Assembly: GCA_963733905.1 (NCBI GenBank)
Contig: CAVTEU010000004.1
Span: forward strand, 12,438 to 76,437
Origin: DATADW01 sp963733905
Lineage (GTDB): Bacteria > Actinomycetota > Acidimicrobiia > Spongiisociales > DATADW01
DNA: 64,000 nt
Direction: 5' to 3'
The notes under the pieces are model-generated. The model saw only the letters and a program-made list of their open reading frames with translations, had not been told where the DNA came from and ran no database searches. Shown one piece after another: positions 38,275-48,124 of the stretch. Within the stretch, counting starts at the first letter, position 1, and each line of letters begins with the position of its first letter. Made by a program: the position numbers and the translations under genes.

Positions 38275-41200
38275 CTAGATCGCCTCGAGGACGACCGGGT
38301 CGCCAAGTGCCTCCCGGACACCCGCCGCCGCCACCGGGACCAGGTGTGACCGGTTGTTCAACTCCCAAGAGAGCTCGCGCACTGCCTTCTCGATCATGGT
38401 GGCATCGAGCAACAGGGTCAGCTCTTCGGCATCGATGGGAAGAAGTTGTCCGTCGCTCGACTCGAGGTAGGTCCTGAGGAACGCCGAGGACACCCACGAC
38501 CACCAAGCCCTCGCCCAGGGCTCGTATTCGGCGACGACCTCTGGTGGGATAGCCCCCCGCTCGACCTCGGCCAGCAGTGTCGAGAAAGCCGCATAGTGGA
38601 GCGATCGCATCAGGTCGGAGATGTCGCGGGCAGGTGACTCCTTCAACCGACGCTGGCTGAGAGGCTCGGATGTGTCACCGGCGAAGTCGAATGGCATGAA
38701 GTCACGACCGGTCGCGAGGATCTCGTCGAGCCGGTAGTCGCCGTGGCAGCGGATCCTCATACCCCCGATCCGCTCGTCGGTCACGGCGCGGGCGACTGCG
38801 AGAATCGCCTCTTCACGCTCGCATAGCGCGGCGACCGCATCGGCAACCGGTGGCGATAGCTCCGGGGCCCGTCGCCGTGCCATCGCCAGCGTCTGACGGA
38901 TGGATGTTCGATAGCTCTGCGCCAGCGAACGCCGGTACAGAGATGTGAGAGGCTCGGGACGGAAGTCGGGGTCCTCCAGGTCGGATGCCAACGCCCGGTG
39001 AAGGTCGGCGGTGAGCCGGCCCAGCGCTTCGCCGACCTGGAGGTCGGTGTCGATGCGCTCCGCCAACCACACGGGTGGGGCCGATCCGATCAGCCGCAGC
39101 GGGTGGCGTCGGGTCGGGGGGTTGTGGCGGAACTCGAGGGGAGCCGCGGCCAACTCGTCGTAGAACAGCCCGAGCGAATCGGTGAGCAACTCCCATGCGG
39201 TTCCCTCGTGCGGTACGTACTCCTGGAGAAGGGCGACGGTGCTGGCTTCCTCGGGCCCGTCGCGGTAGTCGAGCGCACCGAGCACGGAAGGGAGAGAGTG
39301 GAACGAGGTGCGCTCGGTGAGAAAGCGGCGCAGTTCGAGGTCGGGGTGAATTCCCGGCTCGGTGCGACGGAACAACTTGACGGCCAACCCCCCGCCGAAG
39401 ACGACGTTGGTGTGCCCTTCGGGGGAGTCGTGGAGGTAGACCTGCTCGTCCAGGGCAGCAGAAACCCGGTCAGGGTCGATCCCGCCGCCCGGGGTGCCCA
39501 CCAGAGCAGCCGAGGCGCCGTGGCGTCTCCCTCCCTCAGCCATCAAGCGCAATGTCCCCGCCCGGAGTTGAGGGTCCCACAGACCGTCGATGACGGTCGC
39601 CATCCCGTCATCGAGTCTGAGATGGGCGATGGCGGGCCTGTCGGGAGGTGGGTGCGGCTCGTCGGGGACCACGGCAAGCGGAATCACGTACCGCTCCGGC
39701 TCACCCTCCGAGTAGTCCACCGCCAGCGTCGCCAGCCAGGATGTCTGCCCATCAACCCCCAAGGGGGACCACCTCTGGGATCCGGGCGCCCACCGCCCGG
39801 CGCAGCCGACTGCGGAACCAGGCACGCTTGCGGGCGTAGCGGAGGAGTGCCAGGGGGAAGCCGGTTCGCTCATCGAAGAGCGAGTCCAGCGAACCGCGGA
39901 TCGTCAGTTCCGGGACCACCTCGCCCGTGGATGTGATCGGCTCGAAGCTGGGGACCAACTCGAACCAGTAGAACGAGTGGGGTCCCAAGGTGAGCACCCA
40001 CGGCCCCTCGCCGATCCGGGGGAACTCGGTGCGTCCGAAAAGCTCGACGGGGACCGAGCCGCCGAAGGCGGTCAGATCGAGCTCGACGAACTGGCTGAAC
40101 CGTGAAAGGTTGGCCACGACGACCACGGTTTCCTCGCCGTACCGGCGGAGGAAGGCGAGAACCCGCGGGTTCTCGGGGTGGAGGAACTCGATGTCGCCCC
40201 GGCCGAACACCTGGTGGCGGCGCCTGAGGGCGACGATCCGTCTCGTCCACCACAGCAGCGAGCTCGGGTTGGACCGCTGCGCCTCGACGTTGACCGTCTC
40301 GTAGTGGTACTCGGGGTCGATGATCACCGGCAGGTAGAGGCTCTGGGGGTTCGCCACCGAGAACCCGGCGTTGCGGTCGCTCGACCATTGCATCGGGGTT
40401 CTCACCCCGTTGCGGTCGCCAGGTAGATGTTGTCGCCCATCCCGATCTCGTCGCCGTAGTAGAGGACCGGGGTTCCGGGTAACGAGAGGAGTAGGGCGTT
40501 CATCAACTCGATCCTGCGGCGGCTGTTGTCGAGCAGCGGGGACAGCCTCCGTCTGATCCCGAGGTTGAGCCGGGCCCGGCGGTCCCTGGCGTAGGTGCGG
40601 TACATGAAGTCACGCTCTTCCTCGGTGACCATCTCCAGCGTGAGCTCGTCGTGGTTGCGGAGGAAGATGGCCCACTGGCTGTTCTCCGGGATGGCCGGTG
40701 TCTGCTCGAGGATGTCCACGACGGGGAACCGGTTCTCCATCTGGATCGACATGAAGAGCCGTGGCATCAGCGGGAAGTGGAACGCCATGTGGCACTCGTC
40801 GCCGTCTCCGAAGTAGGCGGCGGCGTCTTCCGGCCACTGGTTGGCCTCGGCGAGGAGCATCCGCTCCTGATAGCGCTCGGACAGGTGGCGGCGCAGGTCC
40901 TTGAGCTGCTGATGGGTCTCCGGAAGGTTCTCGCACATCGTCCCCTCCCGTTCGTACAGGTAGGGGACGGCGTCGAGGCGGAGCCCATCCACGCCCAGGT
41001 CGAGCCAGAAGTCGAGCACCGAGTGCAACGCCTCCTCCACCTGGGGGTTGTCGTAGTTCAGGTCTGGCTGGTGGCTGAAGAAGCGGTGCCAGAAGTAGGC
41101 GCGGGCGACGGGGTCCCATGACCAGTTGGATGTCTCGGTGTCCTGGAAGATGATCCGGGCCTGGCGGTACTTGTCGGGGGTGTCGCTCCACACGTAGAAG

Positions 41201-41592
41201 TCACGCTCGGTGCTGCCCGCCGGCGACCTCCTGGCTCGTTGGAACCAGGGGTGCTGATCCGAGGTGTGGTTGATGACGAGCTCAGTGATGACCCGCAACC
41301 CCCGGCGGTGTGCCTCGCCGAGGAACTCCTCGAAGTCGTCGATGGCGCCGTATGCGGGGTGGACGCTCGTGTAGTCGGCGATGTCGTACCCGTCGTCACG
41401 CAGAGGTGATGGGTAGAAGGGGAGCAACCACACCGCGGTGACTCCTAGATCCTGGAGGTGGTCGAGCCGGCTGGTGAGACCGCGGAAGTCGCCGATGCCG
41501 TCGGCGTTGGAGTCCTGGAAGGCGCGGACGTGCACTTCGTAGATGACTGCGTCCTTGTACCAGAGGGGGTCCTGGGTCAGCAGCGACGTCAT
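38275..41592 (-). CDS. treS: Trehalose synthase fused to maltokinase, two frameshifts
   Basis: Three segments join to one protein of about 1,100 residues, the size of known TreS-Mak fusions. Residues 1-400: GH13 trehalose synthase with ELVINHTSDQHPW, DGLRLDAVPYLYE, LLAEANQWPED and FLRNHDELT. Residues 400-610: the rest of TreS (MRTPMQWSSDRNAGF). From about 615: maltokinase with HTNVVFGGGLAVKLFRR, IRCHGDYRLDEIL and PFDFAGD. Breaks are a lost G near 40420 and an extra G near 39762, both in G runs. It interconverts maltose and trehalose and phosphorylates maltose for the GlgE glucan pathway. Confidence 0.92.
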
Positions 41593-41978
41593 CGCGGTGT
41601 GTTGTGGTCCTCTACCTCGTGCCCGGCATCCCCGAGCGCCGTCCTCGCCTCGCTGAGACGATCAGCCGGTATCAGGATGAAGTCCGTGTCATAGGTGGAC
41701 ACGGCTAGCACACTGATCTCCGACTCGGCCAATGCCACCAGCAACGGGGCGAGTATCCCCGCCTCATCGTGCTCGTGGGAGTTGGCCAGCCGAAGGGCGG
41801 CGATACCGGTGCGCGCCTCCTGGCCGGGGGGCACGTCCCGCTCGTCGCAGATGACCGACAGCTCGTCGGCGCTCCTCGTGATCGAGAAGAATGGACTGGT
41901 CAGCGCCCACTGCGGCGGTGGCTGCCACGGGTCGAGCCGGCAGGCGGCGAGCCGGTAGTTCATGAGGATGAGCCGCAC
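41589..41978 (-). CDS. ACT-domain protein
   Basis: About 129 residues from GTG 41978, or 124 from ATG 41963. The sequence begins MNYRLAACRLDPWQPPPQWA, then SITRSADELSVICDERDVPP. It ends in an ACT fold (GILAPLLVALAESEISVLAV, then FILIPADRLSEA). Similar small ACT proteins of the CASTOR-like group bind amino acids. Its stop overlaps the treS start, implying translational coupling with trehalose synthesis. That would be a neat regulatory link but is inferred. Confidence 0.8.
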   Translation of the reverse strand: MRLILMNYRLAACRLDPWQPPPQWALTSPFFSITRSADELSVICDERDVPPGQEARTGIAALRLANSHEHDEAGILAPLLVALAESEISVLAVSTYDTDFILIPADRLSEARTALGDAGHEVEDHNTPR

Positions 41979-42015
41979 GATGGGAAGTCTGCCAGGGTGT
42001 GAGGGGTGCGGCGAC

Positions 42016-42450
42016 TCAGCCTTCAGGGTTGGGCAGCGGTCCTTGGGAGCGCACCACCGCTTCACTCAGGAAGGCGGGGACGGGGACCGGTTTGAATTCG
42101 GTGTGATCGACGATCACCTGGACCTGGACCGCCTCGGCAACGGTGCGCCCGCTCGCCTCATCCCAGGTGCGCAACTCGAAGACCAGCGAGGTGTTGCCGA
42201 TCCGCTTCACCCGCGCCCCTGTGATCAAAACATCGCCCAACCGGCCCGACGACCGGAAGTCAATCTCGACTCGTGCCAGGACCATGTCATAGCCGCTGTC
42301 GTTGAGCGTCTCCCACGGCACGCCGATGGCGTCGAAGTAATCCGTGATCGTGTCGTCGAAGTAGGTGGCGTACATGCCGTTGAAAACCACCCCTTGCGCG
42401 TCGGTGTCGGAAAACCGCACCTTGCGCTCGTATGTCACCGGCCACTCCAT
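42016..42450 (-). CDS. YbgC/FadM-type acyl-CoA thioesterase (hotdog fold)
   Basis: 144 residues. The hotdog active-site stretch is RFSDTDAQGVVFNGMYATYF, with the catalytic Asp in DTDAQGVVF, followed by YDMVLARVEIDFRSSGRLGD. These small enzymes hydrolyse acyl-CoA or 4-hydroxybenzoyl-CoA-like thioesters. The start is ATG 42450; a heptamer tandem repeat lies about 20 nt upstream. The gap to the ACT gene is 37 nt, so both may share a transcript. Confidence 0.88.
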   Translation of the reverse strand: MEWPVTYERKVRFSDTDAQGVVFNGMYATYFDDTITDYFDAIGVPWETLNDSGYDMVLARVEIDFRSSGRLGDVLITGARVKRIGNTSLVFELRTWDEASGRTVAEAVQVQVIVDHTEFKPVPVPAFLSEAVVRSQGPLPNPEG

Positions 42451-42470
42451 GCCGGGCGAGGCTAGCGGTA

Positions 42471-42498
42471 GACGGCGGACGGCAGACGGCGGACGGCG
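42471..42498. repeat. Four-copy GACGGCG heptamer tandem repeat
   Basis: GACGGCG, GACGGCA, GACGGCG and GACGGCG in direct tandem, just upstream of the thioesterase start. It is the same heptamer as at 22459 and 43104. The 264 nt between this tract and the next gene hold no gene I can support; they include a C/G run and a second, AT-rich period-7 tract. Confidence 0.9.
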
Positions 42499-42704
42499 GC
42501 AATCCAAATCCATTTTCCGCGGAAGGGCCTCGCCGCCATTTGTCCGTCTCACCCAAGGGCCTGAACTCACAACGGTGATCGACCGCCTTTCGCACCTCTA
42601 TGGAGTGAGCCATTCCCCCTCCGCCTGCGCCTCCGGCGTCGGGGTACTTCCCACGGGGGGAGAGAGTCGTTGATCCGTCCCCCCCGGGAAGAGCCACGTT
42701 TCCT

Positions 42705-42740
42705 GTACTGAGTACTAAGTACCAAGTACTAAATACTCAG
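42705..42740. repeat. AT-rich period-7 repeat (AGTACYA)
   Basis: GTACTG is followed by AGTACTA, AGTACCA, AGTACTA and AATACTC, again four units of seven bases, in a local AT-rich island within GC-rich DNA. It lies about 20 nt beyond the 3' end of the small membrane-protein gene. The units partly self-pair (AGTACT is a palindrome). Confidence 0.75.
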
Positions 42741-42761
42741 CTCACTAGGTGGACGTCTCAG

Positions 42762-43042
42762 CTAGGCGGTCCAGCCGAGGAACTGGCCGCCGGCGAAGAT
42801 GACGGCGAGCCAGATGAGAGCGGTGACGACGGGTACCGCAACGGCAACAGCAGGGTGGGAACGCCATATACGCCATCCGACGATCGACGCCACCACCCAT
42901 ACCACGACGAGCATCAGCACAGCCCACAAAGGCGCCACCAAGCCGGAAGCCAGCACGAAGTACCCCACCACGAGTTGCAGCGCGAGCGCCACCAACCCGA
43001 GCACGATGGCAAGGGTTGGTGCTCTTCCTCGGTCTCCTCCAC
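42762..43042 (-). CDS. Small three-helix membrane protein, frameshift near start
   Basis: The hydrophobic part (VLGLVALALQLVVGYFVLAS onward) has three membrane helices. A strong AGGAGGAAC precedes GTG 43042, which opens MEETEEEHQP in another frame. A one-base change at a CCC-TT junction near 43017 joins the two into a protein of about 93 residues. Without it, translation would have to start at GTG 43004 with no ribosome site. Function unknown. It lies between two heptamer repeat tracts. Confidence 0.6.
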
Positions 43043-43103
43043 CTGTTCCTCCTGTCTGGTGAGTTTCACATGAACGAGGCCACCAGTCAGGATCCGCTTC
43101 TTC

Positions 43104-43131
43104 CGCCGTCCGCCGTCCGCCGTCCGCCGTC
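43104..43131. repeat. Four-copy heptamer tandem repeat (CCGCCGT)
   Basis: CCGCCGT repeated four times without a mismatch; on the minus strand this is the same GACGGCG heptamer in rotation. It begins 12 nt beyond the imelysin stop codon. Confidence 0.9.
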
Positions 43132-43143
43132 TTCCGTCCTCGG

Positions 43144-44175
43144 CTAGCTATCCCCGTCGGTGTCGCCGAACATCAGGGTGACCCCGAGCACGGAGACGAC
43201 CTCGGTGGACAACGTGCGGTGGAGCGCTCTCGCCGCCTCTTCCGCCGCAGCCAGGTCGGCGGGGTCGGCCTCTTCGAAGGAGTCGGGCAGTGCCGCGAGC
43301 AGTTCGGTGAGGTCTGAAATGCGGGTGAGGACCCGCTCGTCGGTGGCGGCGAAGCCTGCAGACACCAAAGGAGACAGCCCTCCCTCGCCGCCGCCCTCGT
43401 AGACGGCGCCAACACCCTCGATGATGGCCTCCGCCTCGCGTGCTCCAATGCCCGCCGCACCCTGGGCTTCCTCCGGTGCAGGGACGCCGTCGTTTGTGCT
43501 GCCGGTGGCGATCCCGAGTCGTCGGTCCGCCACCTCCTGAACGGCGAAGATGAGATCGTTGACCACGTCATCGAGCTCGTCCTGCGATGACTGCTCGGAC
43601 GGTCCGAGTGCCTCCGTCACCGCAACCGCAGCCTCCTCTACCAGGGTCGATGCAGATGCAGCCATCTGGCACCGCCGCTCGGCTCCCTCGGACAGCGCCC
43701 CGGAGCCGGGACCGAACAACAGCCATTCGATGGCACGCAGCCCCCGCTGGTCGGCCCCTAGCTGCCCGATCGCCTCGACCGTCACCGGATCTTCGCTTGC
43801 GAGGTGTGCCTCGATGCCATCGATGTCCGGGGCGAAGGCAAAGCTCGCTTCGAGCCGCATCTCGTCGACCCGGGCGCTGTGGGCGGTGGTCCGCAGCCAC
43901 GCCAGCCAGGCCTCCTCCCAAGCGGCCCTCGCCTCGGTGAGCGAATCATCGGACGGTTGCGAGCAGAGGGTGTTGGTTGCTTCGACCAGGTCGGCGGCGC
44001 TATCGGCCAATGCGCCATATGCCGGGATGATCACATCTTCGTTGATCTGGTCGAGGGCCGCTCGTCGGTCGGTCTCTCCTTCCGCGGTGGTGGGTGGTGC
44101 GCTCGAGACCGATCCGCCCGAAGCGCTACAGCCGGCGACGGCAAGAGCGACGAGGATCACTGCCGTCTTCCTCAC
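43144..44175 (-). CDS. Imelysin-family (EfeO/M75-like) lipoprotein
   Basis: 343 residues. Signal peptide with lipobox VAGC near residue 16, then a Ser/Thr-rich linker. The helical imelysin domain carries RAAWEEAWLAWLRTTAH and LGADQRGLRAIEWLLFGPG. The GxHxxE motif of the family is here QRGLRAIEWLLFG, lacking the His, as in one of two tandem paralogues. Imelysins bind metal outside the cell, mainly in iron uptake. The GTG start overlaps the di-haem gene stop. It is the last gene of the three-gene minus-strand operon. Confidence 0.88.
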   Translation of the reverse strand: MRKTAVILVALAVAGCSASGGSVSSAPPTTAEGETDRRAALDQINEDVIIPAYGALADSAADLVEATNTLCSQPSDDSLTEARAAWEEAWLAWLRTTAHSARVDEMRLEASFAFAPDIDGIEAHLASEDPVTVEAIGQLGADQRGLRAIEWLLFGPGSGALSEGAERRCQMAASASTLVEEAAVAVTEALGPSEQSSQDELDDVVNDLIFAVQEVADRRLGIATGSTNDGVPAPEEAQGAAGIGAREAEAIIEGVGAVYEGGGEGGLSPLVSAGFAATDERVLTRISDLTELLAALPDSFEEADPADLAAAEEAARALHRTLSTEVVSVLGVTLMFGDTDGDS

Positions 44176-45569
44176 AGCGACTCCAGGAACGCCAAGAGAG
44201 CAGCCCGCTGCTCGGCGGTGAGGGACTCGAACCTGGAGCGGGCGCCCTCTGCCTCCCCACCGTGCCAGAGGATCGCCTCCTCCAGACTGCGCGCCCTCCC
44301 ATCGTGGAGGAACCGGGTGTGACCCGACACGACCTCGGTCAGCCCGATCCCCCACAGCGGTGGGGTCCTCCATTCGGATCCGCTCGCCTCGAACTCGGGA
44401 CGGCCGTCGGCCAGGCCGGCACCCATGTCATGGAGCAGTAGATCGGTGTAGGGGTGGATCACCTGCGATGCCAGCCCATCGATCTCGGAATCGCCGGTGT
44501 GGAGGGTTTCCCGATGACAGGCGGTGCACCCCACCGTGGCGAAGAGGGATTCTCCCTCCTCGACCACTGGGTCGTCGGTGTCGCGCCGTGCCGGCACCGC
44601 AAGGGTCGAGGAGTAGAAGGTCACCCGTTCCAGCTTGTGGTCATCCAGTTCGGGATCGCCACCCGTAGGTGCTTGGACGCAGGCGCGCTCGATGGGAGTG
44701 CACGGCTGCTCGGGAAACAACGACGAGGTGATCCCGATATCGCCCTCGAAAGCGGAAGCCACCTGCTGCTCCAAAGTGGGGACATTCGCCTTCCAGCCGA
44801 ACCGGCCGATGACGCTGTCGCCGGTGGCGATCTCCCACACTCTGTTGGGACGACCCGAGACCCCATCGCCGTCGGCGTCACCCGGGTCGGCCGCAGCCAG
44901 GATCTCCTCTTCGGGCACCGCTTCGAGCAATCCGCTGCCGTGGATCGGTGGTGCCACCCGCGGCGAGAACATCGATGCGGTCACCGGACCGTAGGCGGGT
45001 TCGGCGATTTGATGGGTCGGTTCGGAGAGGGTGACGGTGGCGCCGTCCGGGTAGGTGTGGTCGACCAGCTTCTCGAGGATCTGGATCATCCCCTCGGGGA
45101 GGACACCGTTGATGGCACGGTCCTGCAGCTGGCCGCCGTACGCCGGGTCGGGACGTGGCTCCCCGTGCGGGCCGACGCCAGGGACCGAGAGCCGGAGCAA
45201 CATTCCTCTCTCCGGGTCCTCGTCATTCTCGGGCGGCTGGCCACGCCCATCGTGGAAGTGGCACGACGAGCAGGATTGAGCATTGAACAGGGGGCCGAGC
45301 CCGTCGCGCCCATCGGTCGATGCGGGCGCCGTGACCCAGTTGTCGTTGAAGAAGTTGTTGCCCACGGCGAATGCCCGCCGCTCCAGCGAGGTCAGCGAAG
45401 GGATGGCGAGACCGAACGCATTCGAGGAGACATCGAAAACGGTTGCGTCGCCACCGGAGCGCGCTTCTGCCGGGATGGTGGTGGTCGACGACGGGTTTGT
45501 GCCCGCCGTCTGACCGGTGGTGCAAGCAGCCAGCAACGCCAGCACGCAGAGCTGCGCCCGGCGCCGCAA
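44172..45569 (-). CDS. Di-haem oxidoreductase-like secreted lipoprotein (DHOR family)
   Basis: 465 residues. Lipobox LLAAC near residue 16. Two c-type haem sites: SCSSCHFHDGRG and VGCTACHRETLH. The family region FNAQSCSSCH and the C-terminal TPPLWGIGLTEVVSGHTRFLHDGR are typical of DHOR proteins that sit with imelysins in bacterial iron clusters. It would carry electrons outside the membrane, perhaps reducing or oxidising iron. The TTG start at 45569 lies 3 nt after the upstream imelysin stop. The frame is intact. Confidence 0.9.
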   Translation of the reverse strand: MRRRAQLCVLALLAACTTGQTAGTNPSSTTTIPAEARSGGDATVFDVSSNAFGLAIPSLTSLERRAFAVGNNFFNDNWVTAPASTDGRDGLGPLFNAQSCSSCHFHDGRGQPPENDEDPERGMLLRLSVPGVGPHGEPRPDPAYGGQLQDRAINGVLPEGMIQILEKLVDHTYPDGATVTLSEPTHQIAEPAYGPVTASMFSPRVAPPIHGSGLLEAVPEEEILAAADPGDADGDGVSGRPNRVWEIATGDSVIGRFGWKANVPTLEQQVASAFEGDIGITSSLFPEQPCTPIERACVQAPTGGDPELDDHKLERVTFYSSTLAVPARRDTDDPVVEEGESLFATVGCTACHRETLHTGDSEIDGLASQVIHPYTDLLLHDMGAGLADGRPEFEASGSEWRTPPLWGIGLTEVVSGHTRFLHDGRARSLEEAILWHGGEAEGARSRFESLTAEQRAALLAFLESL

Positions 45570-45572
45570 CGC

Positions 45573-46706
45573 TCAGATCCCCAGGTTGATGGTGACCCCA
45601 AGAGCCTGCGCGGCACGGGCGATGCTCTCGCCCTGCGCCTCGAGAGACTCGATCGCAGCGAGCAACGCCTCTCTCGCCGGGTCACCCTCCGGTGCCTGGA
45701 TCATCTGGTCGAATGTCATTGGAAAGTCCTCGGCCAGCGAGACGCTGTTGTCGAGCTGCTCGCGGAGCGTGGTGTCGAGGTCGGGGTCGGACTCGGCGAC
45801 CAGGTCCGACAAGGACGGCCCATCGACGCCTTCCATCTCCGCCAGGTACACCATCCTGACGCCGCGGGCGTTCCCCAACACGTCGGCGTTCGTGTTGTCG
45901 GAGAAGCAGGAATGCTCATCCTCTTGATCCCTGGTCTCGTATGCGACCGCCATCCGCTCGCCGGCAAGCTCGCCGGCGGAGAGGGCGCCGATCCCGCGCA
46001 GCATCTTCTGTAGTGCTGCCTGGGGATCATCGAGGAATTCGGAGCGATAGCCGTCGCTGGACTCCGGATCCCACGCGTCGCGCACCGCGGTGAGATCGGT
46101 GACCAGCTGCTCGGTGGCAAGCCGCAGGTACTCGGCACGACGCTCGGAGTTTTCGGCCTCGACATAGTCGGTGACCGTTCTTGCTCCCGGTCCGTCGGCG
46201 CTCAGATCCTGGCCCCAGAGGAGGAACTCGATGGCGTGCCATCCGGTGGAGATGTTGGTCTCGCCACCCTCCTCGTTGGCAGACACCAGGAGGTCGAGAG
46301 TGATCTCGGGGAACTCGTCGACCATGTTGATGATCCCTGCGTCGGCGTCGCCCTCCACGTAGTCGACATAGGCCTCATCCATCGGCCATGCGTTGATTTG
46401 CCCTTCGGGGCCGGTCTCGGGGTTGTCGATGGGCCCGTCGTAGAAGCGAAAGGCCTCGGTGGGGCTGTAGTCGTCGCGGGCCTCCAGCCAAGCCTGTTGT
46501 GCCGCCGCCAAGTTGTCTTCGGTGGGGTCGGCCAGGAAGGTGTCGATGGCCGATTGCATCTCGGTAGCCGACGCCACCGAGGCGTCGTAAGCGGCGTATA
46601 CGAGATCGGCGTATGTCTCGGCTACAGCTTCGGGGGTGGCCTCTTCCGAGCCTCCACAAGCGGCCAGCATGGCCAGCAGCACTACCGCGATCATCCCTTT
46701 GCGCAT
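45573..46706 (-). CDS. Imelysin-family lipoprotein (first gene of the iron cluster)
   Basis: 377 residues. Lipobox LAAC near residue 17. The family GxHxxE motif is present as TGWHAIEFLLWGQDLSADGP, with AWLEARDDYSPTEAFRFYDG and DEAYVDYVEGD before it. It is a canonical imelysin. It should bind ferrous or ferric iron or another metal at the cell surface. The ATG at 46706 lies 24 nt from a DtxR/IdeR-like box, so iron repression is likely. It is followed by the di-haem and second imelysin genes. Confidence 0.93.
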   Translation of the reverse strand: MRKGMIAVVLLAMLAACGGSEEATPEAVAETYADLVYAAYDASVASATEMQSAIDTFLADPTEDNLAAAQQAWLEARDDYSPTEAFRFYDGPIDNPETGPEGQINAWPMDEAYVDYVEGDADAGIINMVDEFPEITLDLLVSANEEGGETNISTGWHAIEFLLWGQDLSADGPGARTVTDYVEAENSERRAEYLRLATEQLVTDLTAVRDAWDPESSDGYRSEFLDDPQAALQKMLRGIGALSAGELAGERMAVAYETRDQEDEHSCFSDNTNADVLGNARGVRMVYLAEMEGVDGPSLSDLVAESDPDLDTTLREQLDNSVSLAEDFPMTFDQMIQAPEGDPAREALLAAIESLEAQGESIARAAQALGVTINLGI

Positions 46707-46729
46707 CCCAGCCCTCCGTTTGGGTGTTC

Positions 46730-46748
46730 CGCTGTAAGGCGAACCTAA
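46730..46748. promoter_or_regulatory. Putative IdeR/DtxR box in a divergent promoter
   Basis: The 19 bases containing TGTAAGGCGAACCTAA match the DtxR/IdeR consensus at 13 of 19 positions by eye; the right half, AACCTAA, is perfect. It lies between the imelysin operon and the HTTM operon. Both should be repressed when iron is plentiful. Confidence 0.55.
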
Positions 46749-46765
46749 TATCCACTATCGCCGTC

Positions 46766-48124
46766 GTGCAAAACCCCAAAATCCGTGTCCTGGAGTGGCA
46801 CCGCGCCCTCGGCCGGCCGGTCGATGGTGCATCGCTGGCGGTGTGTCGGATCGCCGTCGGGCTGGTGGGAGCGGTGTCGATCGGGCGCCTGTTCGCCAAC
46901 GGATGGATCGAGGCGCTCTACGTGGCTCCCCAGCACCATCTGCGTTTTCCCGGGCTGGCGTGGGTTCCGGTGCCGCCTCCATGGGGCATCAGGACGCTGG
47001 CCGTGGTGGCCGGCCTCGCCGCCCTCGCCACCGCCCTCGGTTGGCGTCATCGTGCCGCCGCCGCGCTGTTCGCCCTCGCTTTCACCTGGCTCGAGTTCGT
47101 CGAGGCCACCACTTTTCTCAACCACTACTGGTTGGTCTCGTTGATGGCGGCGCTGATGGTGGTGGTGCCCGCCAACCGTGCCTGGTCGCTCGACGCGAGG
47201 GCGGGGAGAGCAGGCGGACCGGTCCCAGTTGGCGCGGTTTGGGCCATCAGGCTCCAACTGGCAGCGGTCTACTTCTTCGCCGGTGTGGCCAAACTGCATC
47301 CAGACTGGCTCTTCGACGGCGACCCTTTGCGGCTCTGGCTCCCCGGGCGCGGGGAAGTCCCGTTGATCGGCCCACTGCTGGCCGCCCCAGGTGCCGCGCT
47401 GGCATTGAGCTGGGCGGGAGCGCTGTTCGACCTGACCATCGTCGGCTTTCTCCTGATGAGAAGGACCCGCCTCTGGGCATGGTTGGCGGTCGTGGTCTTC
47501 CACGTGGCCACCTGGGCGCTGTTCCCCCAGATCGGGGTGTTCCCCTGGGTGATGATCGCCCTCACCACGATCTTCTTCGCACCCGACTGGCCGCGACGGT
47601 TGGTGGCGCGCACCGTGACGAAGCCGACTCCGGCCGTGCCAGAGAGGGCCGGCTGGCCGGCGTTCGCCACCGCGGCGCTTGTGATCTGGGTAACGGTGCA
47701 GGTGCTTCTACCGATCCGACATCTCGCCTACCCCGGGGACGCCCGATGGACCGGGGAGGGGTTCCGGTTTGCATGGAACGTCCTTGCGGTGGAGAAAGTC
47801 GGATGGGTCAGCTTCCATATCACCGACTCGAAAGGCCGCACCTGGGTCGATGATGGGTCCGGGATGTACACCGAATCGCAACTCAGGGTGGCCGCAGCGG
47901 AGCCGGACATGATCGCCCAGATGGCGCGGGCGCTTGCCGATGAGGAAGGCGCCGGCGCCGAGGTGCGGGTCGATGCCTTCGTATCGATCAACGGCGGCGA
48001 GGCGGAGAGGATGATCGACCCCAACATCGACCTGGCCTCACTCCACCCGGGGACCCGGCCCATCGATTTCGTGTTGGCACAACGGCGCGGCGGGATCACT
48101 GCCGCGGAAAGGAGCGACCCATGA
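46766..48124 (+). CDS. HTTM-domain membrane protein (vitamin K carboxylase-like)
   Basis: 452 residues from GTG 46766. About seven or eight membrane helices (for example LAVVAGLAALATALGWRHRA and VYFFAGVAKLHPDWLFDGDP) followed by a soluble tail from about residue 330. LQLAAVYFFAGVAKLHPDWL is the hallmark of the horizontally transferred transmembrane (HTTM) family. HTTM proteins often accompany imelysin genes, and this one diverges from that operon across the putative IdeR box. Biochemical role not known. Its stop overlaps the next gene (ATGA). Confidence 0.87.
   Translation: MQNPKIRVLEWHRALGRPVDGASLAVCRIAVGLVGAVSIGRLFANGWIEALYVAPQHHLRFPGLAWVPVPPPWGIRTLAVVAGLAALATALGWRHRAAAALFALAFTWLEFVEATTFLNHYWLVSLMAALMVVVPANRAWSLDARAGRAGGPVPVGAVWAIRLQLAAVYFFAGVAKLHPDWLFDGDPLRLWLPGRGEVPLIGPLLAAPGAALALSWAGALFDLTIVGFLLMRRTRLWAWLAVVVFHVATWALFPQIGVFPWVMIALTTIFFAPDWPRRLVARTVTKPTPAVPERAGWPAFATAALVIWVTVQVLLPIRHLAYPGDARWTGEGFRFAWNVLAVEKVGWVSFHITDSKGRTWVDDGSGMYTESQLRVAAAEPDMIAQMARALADEEGAGAEVRVDAFVSINGGEAERMIDPNIDLASLHPGTRPIDFVLAQRRGGITAAERSDP

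Noticed and set aside
42499..42704. Possible gene in the gap between the thioesterase repeat and the AT-rich repeat
   Set aside because: Short frames only, no ribosome site, no conserved motif; contains C and G runs. Nothing supportable.
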